A stretch of 64,000 nt of DNA from Colwellia marinimaniae (GTDB lineage Bacteria > Pseudomonadota > Gammaproteobacteria > Enterobacterales > Alteromonadaceae): assembly GCF_002207865.1 (NCBI RefSeq), contig NZ_BDQM01000002.1, forward strand, positions 1 through 64,000, read 5' to 3'. The position numbers and the translations under genes were made by a program. The notes beneath the pieces are model-generated. The model had not been told where the DNA came from, searched no databases, and was given only the letters and a program-made list of their open reading frames with translations. Each line of letters starts with the position of its first letter. Position 1 is the first letter of the stretch. Positions 28,113 through 36,350 of this stretch are shown here, in pieces.

Positions 28113-28637
28113 ATGAAATTATTAGCCTTCGCAGCCAGCAGCAGCTCAAAGTCAATCAACAAACAATTAGCAACGTATGCCGCTTCTCTGGTACCTGATG
28201 CCACGGTAGAAATATTAGATATTAACGATTATGAAATGCCTTTATTCAGTCAAGATAGAGAAGATGAATTAGGTCAACCCGATGCTGCCAAAGCTTTTTA
28301 CGCTAAATTAGGCCAAGCCGATGCTATTATCATTTCTTTTGCTGAGCACAATGGCTCTTATACCGCAGCTTATAAAAACTTATTTGACTGGACCTCACGC
28401 ATCAACATGAAGTTATTTCAAAATAAACCTATGGTTTTATTGGCTACCTCTCCAGGCCCCGGTGGCGCTAACACAGTATTAACCGCAGCAACAGCCTCAG
28501 CGCCTTATTTTGCCGCGGATGTAAAAGCGAGTTTATCCATTCCAAGTTTCTTTGATAATTTTGATAGTGACAAACAAGAAATTACTAATCCGGACCTACT
28601 TGATGAATTACAGTCGGCTCTGGCACAGCTAAGCTAA
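28113..28637 (+). CDS. NAD(P)H-dependent FMN reductase family protein
   Basis: The 174-residue flavodoxin-like protein begins KLLAFAASSSSKSINKQLA, the phosphate-binding loop for FMN. EHNGSYTAAYKNLFDW, the typical PEYN-like flavin-contact loop with EHNG in place of PEYN, is near residue 79. LLATSPGPGGANTVL is near residue 110. The family reduces FMN, quinones, azo dyes or chromate. The Shine-Dalgarno is AGGA. Control by the divergent LysR is likely. Confidence 0.88.
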   Translation: MKLLAFAASSSSKSINKQLATYAASLVPDATVEILDINDYEMPLFSQDREDELGQPDAAKAFYAKLGQADAIIISFAEHNGSYTAAYKNLFDWTSRINMKLFQNKPMVLLATSPGPGGANTVLTAATASAPYFAADVKASLSIPSFFDNFDSDKQEITNPDLLDELQSALAQLS

Positions 28638-28915
28638 AGAACCGCGGAAATTCACTAAAATCAACTTGAGCTTAGTTAAATTAGCTAGCTCAAGTAACGC
28701 CCTCAAGTGGCAATAGAGATAATATTTACCTCCACGTTAACCGTCTAAGTCCCGGCTGAATCGATTAAATGCAGTAGGGAAACACCTAGCCCATTCGATA
28801 CCAGTTATGAGCTATAACTTTTTACCCAGACCTTATTACACTTAGCCCTTGAATAGTGCCACCAGTTAGCATAAATTGAGCTACATTATCTTTGCTCAAG
28901 ACCCATGATTACCCT

Positions 28916-30178
28916 ATGACACCAGTTAGCTACTTCCCACACAAAAATGATGAAATGTATGTTGATGATATTGCTATTAGTGATATTGCCAAACAGGTAA
29001 AAACACCTTTTTATTGCTATTCAAGCGCGGCCATTGAAGCAAGTTTTCAAGATTATCAACAGGCATTTAGCGCTCAAGACACTCTGATTTGTTATGCAGT
29101 AAAAGCGAATAGCAACCAAGCGGTACTTGCCACTTTAGCAAAATTGGGCTCAGGCGCTGATGTGGTATCTATGGGAGAAATTCGTCGCGCCATTGCTGCT
29201 GGCATCCCCCCAAATAAAATTGTTTATTCTGGGGTGGCTAAAACCCAAGATGAAATCCACTACGCGTTATCCTTAGGTATTTTACAATTTAATGTTGAGT
29301 CGGAGCCTGAGCTAGAGTTGATATCGAAAGTTGCCAGCTCACTTAATACCACAGCAGCGATTGCTTTTCGCATTAACCCTGATGTTTGTGCGCAAACTCA
29401 TGAAAAAATTTCCACCGGAAAGGCAGAAAACAAGTTTGGTATTCCTATTTCCAAGGCACAATTGGCCTATAAAAAAGCCGCAGCGTTACCCGGCATAAAA
29501 GTTCAAGGTGTGGATGTACACATTGGCTCGCAATTAACCAGTTTGGCTCCTTTTGCCGAAGCTTACCAACGTATTGCCGAACTGGTTACTGCGCTTCGAG
29601 CCGATGGTCATGACATTAGTGTAATTGATGTTGGTGGTGGCTTAGGCATTACCTACCGTGATGAAGTTATTCCCAGCAAGCAAGCCTATGCCGATATAGT
29701 CAACGCCCAACTTGGCCAACTTAATTGCAAAATAATTATCGAGCCGGGTCGCTCGCTATTGGGCAATGCGGGGATTCTGGTAGCCAGTGTTGTTTTTGTA
29801 AAAGAGGGTGAAGAACGGCAATTTTTACTGCTCGATGCTGGTATGAACGATTTAATCAGACCCAGTATGTATGATGCATATCATCAAATTTTTGCCGTCA
29901 ATAAGGCTAAAAAATCACTAAAAACCTATGATGTCGTTGGGCCTGTTTGTGAAACTGGCGATACCTTTGCCAAAGCGCGGCAAGTGCATGAGTCAAATGC
30001 CGGCGATTTGATTGCCATTATGAGCTGTGGGGCCTATGGCGCGGTTATGTCATCAAATTATAATACCCGTATGCTGGCGCCAGAAGTAATGGTTAAAGGC
30101 AGTAAATTTGCAATAGTGAAAAAGCGCCCTAGTTATGAAGAAATCATCAATCAAGATATTATACCAAGCTGGCTTTAG
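28916..30178 (+). CDS. lysA: Diaminopimelate decarboxylase
   Basis: This PLP enzyme of fold type III converts meso-diaminopimelate to L-lysine. From the ATG at 28916 it has 420 residues, matching the family. A TTG at 28892 would add eight residues; neither start has a strong ribosome site. The PLP lysine is Lys63 in YAVKANSN. Other landmarks are GVDVHIGSQLT, VIDVGGGLGI, EPGRSLLGNAG and the active-site Cys in VGPVCETGDTF. No dapF or lppL follows, so it appears monocistronic. Confidence 0.96.
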   Translation: MTPVSYFPHKNDEMYVDDIAISDIAKQVKTPFYCYSSAAIEASFQDYQQAFSAQDTLICYAVKANSNQAVLATLAKLGSGADVVSMGEIRRAIAAGIPPNKIVYSGVAKTQDEIHYALSLGILQFNVESEPELELISKVASSLNTTAAIAFRINPDVCAQTHEKISTGKAENKFGIPISKAQLAYKKAAALPGIKVQGVDVHIGSQLTSLAPFAEAYQRIAELVTALRADGHDISVIDVGGGLGITYRDEVIPSKQAYADIVNAQLGQLNCKIIIEPGRSLLGNAGILVASVVFVKEGEERQFLLLDAGMNDLIRPSMYDAYHQIFAVNKAKKSLKTYDVVGPVCETGDTFAKARQVHESNAGDLIAIMSCGAYGAVMSSNYNTRMLAPEVMVKGSKFAIVKKRPSYEEIINQDIIPSWL

Positions 30179-30252
30179 CAAAGGTGCCAAGGACAGGCTT
30201 ATGTTCATCTTTTTATCAAGCGTTGCACCTTAACACTGCGGACCAAGCAACC

Positions 30253-30450
30253 TTATCTAGCGCAGGCCGAAAAATTTAATAGCACCTTGCTTCTGCCATT
30301 AGCCGGCTTTAAAGGCTGGGCAATATTTGCCAACAGCAGGCGATAATCAACATGGCCATAGAGCACTTACAGAGTAGATAACATGTTTTTCGAACCAGCA
30401 TAGCCGCCGCGCTCAGCCCATGGTTGTGGAATTTTATTACTGCCATCACC
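30253..30450 (-). pseudogene. Possible unrecognised gene remnant
   Basis: On the minus strand one frame reads GDGSNKIPQPWAERGGYAGSKN then MLSTL, a TAA stop at 30369-30367, and continues VLYGHVDYRLLLANIAQPLKP before a second stop. The composition looks protein-like, but I do not recognise the family. No start codon with a ribosome site is seen. It may be chance. Confidence 0.2.
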
Positions 30451-30684
30451 AAAACATCAAGCTAGTGGTAACCTAGCTCAATTTTATTGGCTAATTTTTC
30501 ATTTAATTATACCAAATCAATTAAGTTTGTTACCACTCAGAGTTTAAAACACTAATTGCTGAGCCTAGTTAGTCGGTAAAATATTTCTCAGCTATATGGT
30601 ATTAATAAATTAAGCTGTGTTGTAGTTAGGTGTTGGTAATATAGTAAGTTATTGATTTTATAGTGAGTGTTGGTGGTGTGATAA

Positions 30685-30797
30685 AAGCGAGCGTCACAAG
30701 CATGACGGTATATGGATATACCCTTACTAGACAGTGCAGGAGCACACTGTCCTGATGCTTGTGCAGAGCCCCATGGATGGGTTTATGCGTCTCGCTT
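30685..30797. other. Multi-branched inverted-repeat element (candidate structured RNA or mobile repeat)
   Basis: Nested arms pair perfectly. The outer arm is AAGCGAG (30685-30691) with CTCGCTT (30791-30797). The second stem is CACAAGCAT (30695-30703) with ATGCTTGTG (30755-30763). Within it are two hairpins, GGTATAT/ATATACC (30707-30722) and GACAGTG/CACTGTC (30730-30751). A third, CCCAT/ATGGG (30770-30781), lies outside it. Together they give a cloverleaf-like fold of 113 bases. The flanking 30180-31014 gap otherwise holds only A/T-rich sequence and the doubtful remnant at 30253-30450. Confidence 0.6.
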
Positions 30798-31014
30798 ATT
30801 TACTCGCCGACACTAAACAACAACAGAGCCATAAATTAACATGATGATATTTATTGTTTAATTAACTGAGTTATCGCAATAAGGTAAAACTTATTACGAT
30901 TTTTTCATTTACATAAGTTTACAAGTTGGCTGTCATCTAAAAATTTGATAGGATCGCGAAAAATTAATCCCTCCAACATTTTAACTGATCAATTATCATT
31001 TTTTAAGGATGAAC

Positions 31015-31821
31015 ATGAAATCTAAAATAGCTGCTGCAGCTCTGCTGTTATTACCTTTTACTGGCCAATATGCCTTGGCTGAAGAAGCGGTTGATGAAGA
31101 AAAATCATCATTAACTATTTCGGCAGAATTAGGGTTTTTATTTACCACGGGTAATACCAAAACTGGTGATATCAAAGCGGGTATAAATCTTAAACATGAA
31201 GCAGGACAATGGTTAAACTCATTGTCTTTTAATGCCCTTGCTAAGAAGCTTGAAACAGAAGATAAAATAACAAAAGAAAAGTCTTTTGAAAGCACAGATA
31301 ATAAATGGGACATCCTAGGGCAGACTAACTACTCGCTAGAAGAAGGTGGTAAAAACTACCTTTACGGCAGCGCTTATTATGAACAAGATAAGTTCAGTAG
31401 TTTTCAATACCAAACTTCAGCTTCTTTTGGTTGGGGTCGTCACTGGTGGGAAACTGAAACTAGTTCATTTTTCGCTGATATTGGCCCAGGTGTAAAATAC
31501 GACGTTATTCGCGCAATAGCGGCGACAGCAACAACTGCCGCAATTATTGAAAGCAGTGAAACTGCTGCCATTGTGCAAGCCCAAGCGTTATACACTAAAC
31601 AAATCAATGACTTTGTTGAATTCAAACAATACTTTGTTGCCAAACAAGCATTCGAGTCTGGTAAAAACAGTGTCTATAAATCAGAGACTTCATTGACTAC
31701 CAAGCTAATGGAATCTTTACAATTCAAGTTTTCTTTTCGTGTTGATTACGATACTGAAGTAGAACAAGGTTTTGAAAATACTAACACTGAAACATCAGTG
31801 ACCTTAGTTTATAGCTTCTAA
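31015..31821 (+). CDS. DUF481 outer-membrane protein (YdiY-like)
   Basis: From the ATG at 31015 the protein has 268 residues, with a signal peptide (KIAAAALLLLPFTGQYALA) and a DUF481 beta-barrel. Features are ELGFLFTTGNTKTGDIKAGINL after the acidic linker, alternating aromatic strands and the terminal VTLVYSF. An ATG two codons earlier overlaps the AAGGA ribosome site, so 31015 is preferred. E. coli YdiY, a related protein, is acid-inducible; the role here is unknown. Bidirectional terminators separate it from aceA. Confidence 0.85.
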   Translation: MKSKIAAAALLLLPFTGQYALAEEAVDEEKSSLTISAELGFLFTTGNTKTGDIKAGINLKHEAGQWLNSLSFNALAKKLETEDKITKEKSFESTDNKWDILGQTNYSLEEGGKNYLYGSAYYEQDKFSSFQYQTSASFGWGRHWWETETSSFFADIGPGVKYDVIRAIAATATTAAIIESSETAAIVQAQALYTKQINDFVEFKQYFVAKQAFESGKNSVYKSETSLTTKLMESLQFKFSFRVDYDTEVEQGFENTNTETSVTLVYSF

Positions 31822-31883
31822 TACCAACCGGTATACGGTGAACAGCTTGAGAACTTAGTTGTTTTATCGCTAAGTTAATAGTC

Positions 31884-31921
31884 AAAAAGGCTGTTATTTC
31901 TTTTAGAAAGCAGCCTTTTTT
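31884..31921 (+). terminator. Terminator after the DUF481 gene
   Basis: AAAAAGGCTG at 31884-31893 pairs with CAGCCTTTTT at 31911-31920, followed by T. It lies 62 bp after the stop codon. Confidence 0.75.
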
Positions 31922-31970
31922 ATTGTCTATTTCTTGCTTATGAAAACTTAAACCACTGCTCATTAAACAT

Positions 31971-31999
31971 AAAAAACCAGTCGTTAAGACTGGTTTTTT
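31971..31999. terminator. Bidirectional terminator between DUF481 gene and aceA
   Basis: AAAAAACCAGTC at 31971-31982 pairs perfectly with GACTGGTTTTTT at 31988-31999. With A and T runs on both sides it can end transcripts from either convergent gene. It lies 26 bp from the aceA stop. Confidence 0.85.
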
Positions 32000-32024
32000 A
32001 TTAGTTAACTAGTTAGTAAGGAAT

Positions 32025-33611
32025 CTAGCTAAACTGGTTAGACGTATTGTTCGCGCCGCCAGCTTTAAGGGCATTCTCACCAGCAAAGTATTCTTTGTGA
32101 TCATCACCCATGTCAGAGCCTGACATATTTTGATGCTTAACACAGGCGATACCTTGACGAATTTCTTTACGCTGTACACCTTTAACATAACCCAGCATAG
32201 CCTCATCACCAAAGTACTCTTTCGCCAAGTTATCAACAGACAATGCTGTGGTATGGTAAGTAGGCAAAGTGATCAAGTGATGGAATATACCGGCTTCACG
32301 TGCAGTATCCGCTTGGAAACTACGAATCTTGTCATCCGCACGTTTAGATAATTCAGTTTCGTCATAGTCAACATTCATTAAATCAGCACGAACATAAGCC
32401 GATGTATCTTCACCCGCCTCGATCATAGCGTCATATGCTTGTTGACGGAAGTTTAACGTCCAGTTAAATGATGGGCTGTTATTGTAAACCAGTTTAGCAT
32501 TCGGAATTTCTTTACGAACTTCGTTCATCATTGCCGTGATATCGGCAACGTTTGGTGTGGCTGTTTCTATCCAAAGCAAGTCAGCACCCGCTTTAATTGC
32601 TTCGATGCTGTCAAATACGCAACGCTCTTCACCGGTTCCTTGACGGAATTGGTATAAACCAGAAGGCAAACGTTTAGGACGAACAAGCTTGCCGTTACGG
32701 TTAAAGCAGACATCGCCTTGTGCCATATCAGCTACGTCAATTTCTTCAACGTCTAGGAATGAGTTATATATATCACCTTGATCGCCCGGCTCTTTAACCA
32801 CCGCAATTTCTTTGGTCAGGCCAGCACCTTCAGAGTCAGTACGTGCAACGATAATACCGTTGTCGACACCTAGCTCTAGGAAAGCATAACGCAAGGCGCG
32901 GATCTTGGAATGAAAATCAGTGTGAGGAACCGTTACTTTACCGTCTTGATGACCACATTGCTTTTCATCTGCAACTTGGTTTTCAATTTGCAGGGCACAA
33001 GCACCGGCTTCGATCATTTGTTTTGCCATGATATAAGTGGCTTCCGCGTTACCAAAACCCGCATCGATATCGGCAATAATTGGCACTACGTGAGTAACGT
33101 GATTATCGATTTTGTCTTGGATGGCAGCTTTGTCGCTATCGCTTGCCGCATCTAGTTCGCGGAAAAGACCACCTAATTCTCGGGCATCAGCTTGACGTAG
33201 GAAGGTATAAAGCTCTTTAACCAGAGCGGCTACCGACGTTTTTTCGTGCATAGATTGATCAGGAAGAGGTCCAAATTCACTGCGAAGTGCCGCCACCATC
33301 CAACCAGAAAGGTATAAATAACGACGGTCTGTTTTACCATCAAAATGTTTCTTGATAGAAATCATTTTTTGTTGACCAACAAAACCGTGCCAACAACCTA
33401 AAGACTGAGTGTACTTAGAGCTATCAGCATCATAAGCGTCCATATCACTGCGCATAATGTCTGCGGTATATTTAGCGATGTCTAGACCCGTTTTGAATCT
33501 GTTCTGGGTACGCATGCGAGCAGCAGACTCAGGGCTAATAGCGGCCCATGAACTACCCGCTTGTGCCTTAATGGCTTTAACTGCTTCAATTGCACTTTGA
33601 TAGTTAGACAT
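32025..33611 (-). CDS. aceA: Isocitrate lyase
   Basis: This first enzyme of the glyoxylate shunt splits isocitrate into glyoxylate and succinate. From the ATG at 33611 it has 528 residues, the long form also found in Pseudomonas rather than the 434-residue E. coli form. The catalytic cysteine is Cys219 in the signature KQCGHQ. A TTG four codons earlier overlaps the GGAGA ribosome site and is not favoured. It is divergent from the LysR gene at 33945, with malate synthase G 2.7 kb away. Confidence 0.96.
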   Translation of the reverse strand: MSNYQSAIEAVKAIKAQAGSSWAAISPESAARMRTQNRFKTGLDIAKYTADIMRSDMDAYDADSSKYTQSLGCWHGFVGQQKMISIKKHFDGKTDRRYLYLSGWMVAALRSEFGPLPDQSMHEKTSVAALVKELYTFLRQADARELGGLFRELDAASDSDKAAIQDKIDNHVTHVVPIIADIDAGFGNAEATYIMAKQMIEAGACALQIENQVADEKQCGHQDGKVTVPHTDFHSKIRALRYAFLELGVDNGIIVARTDSEGAGLTKEIAVVKEPGDQGDIYNSFLDVEEIDVADMAQGDVCFNRNGKLVRPKRLPSGLYQFRQGTGEERCVFDSIEAIKAGADLLWIETATPNVADITAMMNEVRKEIPNAKLVYNNSPSFNWTLNFRQQAYDAMIEAGEDTSAYVRADLMNVDYDETELSKRADDKIRSFQADTAREAGIFHHLITLPTYHTTALSVDNLAKEYFGDEAMLGYVKGVQRKEIRQGIACVKHQNMSGSDMGDDHKEYFAGENALKAGGANNTSNQFS

Positions 33612-33944
33612 ATCATTCTCCAAAAGTCTTGTTGTAGATTAAATAGGTGTTATTAGTATTGGCTGATTAACTTGCTAATTGAGACCTTAAATCAAAGGGT
33701 CAAACCTTAAGGTGAATATTAAAAAGTAAGTTTTCAAACCGGACTACAAAAACAATAACCTATGTTTAGGGTATTTTTAAAATATATATTTACTATTACC
33801 ATCATTCACACAATGAATAAAACTTGCCGTTATGCCACTTATCAACCACTTTTTTATCACTATATTGCTAAAAACACATTGAATTAGCTCTTAATTTAGC
33901 TTATATCTACCTGACTTATATTTATCGAGAGAGCCATTAACGAC

Positions 33945-34892
33945 ATGAATATTTCTAAAATCGATTTAAACCTACTTATTTATTTAGACGTATTATTGCG
34001 AGAAAAGAATGTTACTCGGGCAGCAAGCCAGCTTAATATTACCCAACCGGCGATGAGTAATGGCTTAAAACGGCTCAGGACTTTATTTAACGATCCCATT
34101 TTAGTACGTACTTCTAATGGCATGGTCCCGACAGAACGTGCTCGCGTTTTAGGTCCAAGTATTCGTAAAATATTGCTTGATTTAGAAGAAGCTTTGCAAG
34201 GCGAGGAAGAATTTAACGAATTTAACAGTCAACGTGTTTTTAGGATCATGGCCAGTGATTATGCTGCTTCAACGTTGCTCTCTACGCTACTAAGGTCTTT
34301 AAATGAAGTAGCCCCTAATATCACCTTAGACATTATGACGCCAAGTGATGTTACCTTTCATGATGTAGAGGCAGGTAAAATTGATATGGCGATTAACCGT
34401 TTTGATGAATTGCCACAATCTTTCCATCAAAAAACAATTTGGCGTGACTCTTTTTCCTGTTTATTAAGCGCTGACAACCCATTAGTCAATAAATTTAATT
34501 TAAACGCTTACCTTAGCGCAAAACACGTGTGGGTTTCAAAAACTGGCTTTGGTGTTGGCGTGGGTATGGATCCTAAAGATGTGCAAAAGCTCGGTTGGGT
34601 TGATGAAGCGCTAGCCCGCTTAGGTAAGAAGCGTGACATTAAAGTTTTTACCCGTAATTACCATGTTGCTATGCAATTTGCTTATGAAGATAATTTAATT
34701 GCTACTTTACCGACCAAAGCGGCGATGTTACACAAGAATGACAGTAACTATACTATTCTAAAACCGCCCTTTGATATCCCCGACATAGAGTTAAAAATGA
34801 TCTGGAGTCCCTTATTACATCACGATGCCAGCCATATTTGGTTTAGAAAATTAGTCATTGCTGCGGCACAAACTTGTGAGAATAATAAATAA
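33945..34892 (+). CDS. LysR-family regulator upstream of lrgAB
   Basis: The 315-residue protein has an N-terminal helix-turn-helix (VTRAASQLNITQPAMSNGLKRLR at about residues 23-45, LVRTSNGMVPT) and a LysR effector domain. It lies 6 bp before the LrgA-like gene and is probably co-transcribed with lrgA-lrgB. It is also divergent from aceA across 333 bp of A/T-rich DNA with no feature I can name. In Bacillus and Staphylococcus a LysR protein (CidR) controls cidAB/lrgAB-type genes. The same role is inferred here; control of aceA is a second possibility. Confidence 0.9.
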   Translation: MNISKIDLNLLIYLDVLLREKNVTRAASQLNITQPAMSNGLKRLRTLFNDPILVRTSNGMVPTERARVLGPSIRKILLDLEEALQGEEEFNEFNSQRVFRIMASDYAASTLLSTLLRSLNEVAPNITLDIMTPSDVTFHDVEAGKIDMAINRFDELPQSFHQKTIWRDSFSCLLSADNPLVNKFNLNAYLSAKHVWVSKTGFGVGVGMDPKDVQKLGWVDEALARLGKKRDIKVFTRNYHVAMQFAYEDNLIATLPTKAAMLHKNDSNYTILKPPFDIPDIELKMIWSPLLHHDASHIWFRKLVIAAAQTCENNK

Positions 34893-34898
34893 CTGACG

Positions 34899-35285
34899 AT
34901 GAAAAATGTGCTTTATACCCTTTTTGCCATCAGTATTAGTTTACTGCTAGGAAAGCTTGTTAACTATTTATTGTCAGGCCTACCAGCAAGCTTATACGGT
35001 ATGGTTATTTATGCTGTTTTTTTACAACTAAACTGGTTTAGCCCGCATAAGGTTAGCGTTACTAATCAGTGGCTTATTAGAAATATGGGGGTTTGTTTTG
35101 TTCCTGCCGGCGTTGGTGTTATTAATCATTTTCAATTAATACAACAACACGGCATAGCCTTGATTACCATTATCTTTAGCTCGACTTTTCTTTTACTGAC
35201 GGTCATAGGTTGTCTCAGTGAACGCTTTCTTATTACACCTGTACCCGATGATGACAGTACATCCGCAGGTGAAAATAATGCTTGA
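34899..35285 (+). CDS. lrgA: LrgA/CidA-family holin-like protein
   Basis: The 128-residue protein has four predicted transmembrane helices. The LSGLPASLYGMVIYAVFL segment near residue 28 and RNMGVCFVPAGVGVINH near residue 65 are the conserved family motifs. CidA/LrgA proteins act with LrgB-type partners in murein hydrolase control and, in several bacteria, pyruvate or acetate export. It overlaps lrgB by 8 bases. Confidence 0.85.
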   Translation: MKNVLYTLFAISISLLLGKLVNYLLSGLPASLYGMVIYAVFLQLNWFSPHKVSVTNQWLIRNMGVCFVPAGVGVINHFQLIQQHGIALITIIFSSTFLLLTVIGCLSERFLITPVPDDDSTSAGENNA

Positions 35286-36000
35286 TAGTGTGCTAATTAA
35301 CACGCCTATTTTAGCAAGTATCGCCATCACCTTGACTACGGTTGCCACCTATCAATTATCCGCAAAACTTCAACAAAAATGGCAATCAATTTGGTTAAAC
35401 CCGATGTTGCTTACCATCATTTTATTAGTACCCCTACTGCTTTTTCTTGATATAACGTATCAGCAATATAGCCAAGCAACTTACTTTCTTAATCTTATGT
35501 TAGAACCAGCGATTGTTGCCCTAGGTTTCCCACTTTATCAACAGCTCAGACAGATAAAATTTCATTGGCGGGAGATCATGTCTATCTTAGCCTTAGGTAT
35601 TATAGTGGTGATATCAGTCAGCTTTATTATGGCGATGATCTTTATTAAAGCCCCTGAAATAGCCATAGCATTAGCACTTAAATCAGTAACCACACCTATT
35701 GGTATTACGTTAACCGAGCAATTATCTGGTGATAGCTCCATTACCACTTTTGCTATTTTGCTTGCCGGGCTATTTGGCGGTTTACTCGGTCCTGCTTGGC
35801 TTAGCTTTATTGGGGTAAACTCCGCAAAAGCTCAGGGTTTGGCCATAGGTAGTGCCAGTCATGCTATTGGTACCGCGGTGTTAGTTAGGGTTAGTGCTGA
35901 ACATGGCGCTTACAGTTCAGTTGCCTTGATTTTATCCGCCTTACTTACCGCACTGATCAGCCCTTGGTTAGTACCGTTACTGCAGCAATTATTTAACTAA
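35278..36000 (+). CDS. lrgB: LrgB-family membrane protein
   Basis: From the ATG at 35278 the protein has 240 residues with several transmembrane helices. The conserved ALALKSVTTPIGI and GSASHAIGTA motifs of the LrgB/CidB family are present. The start is supported by AGGTGA 7 bases upstream and an 8-base overlap with lrgA. A longer frame from 35218 would lie inside lrgA and is not favoured. LrgB works with LrgA; in plants and bacilli relatives export organic acids such as glycolate or pyruvate. Confidence 0.88.
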   Translation: MLDSVLINTPILASIAITLTTVATYQLSAKLQQKWQSIWLNPMLLTIILLVPLLLFLDITYQQYSQATYFLNLMLEPAIVALGFPLYQQLRQIKFHWREIMSILALGIIVVISVSFIMAMIFIKAPEIAIALALKSVTTPIGITLTEQLSGDSSITTFAILLAGLFGGLLGPAWLSFIGVNSAKAQGLAIGSASHAIGTAVLVRVSAEHGAYSSVALILSALLTALISPWLVPLLQQLFN

Positions 36001-36350
36001 AAGGGGGTACCAGCACTCAGCAGCAAGAATCATTCACCATATGAATGCTGTTTATCATAAAGTACAATAATATCATGCTAGCTACATAATCTATAAAAAT
36101 AATAACAAAATAACACTAACTAACAATAACTTAAATGGTGTTGTAGCCAAAATAGTCTGGCCTAGTATAAATTTATAAGCTTAAAGCACTATTGCCAGCA
36201 GTGATAATAAGCCATAGGATTATCATTAATATTTATTTACAACGCTATTTCAGTGTAATTGCGCTAGCAGTGACGTTAGTAATAGAAACTTTCACACCAA
36301 TATTCTTAACACTTTTAATATATTTTTTTTGAAAAAAAGGTCAAGTTATA

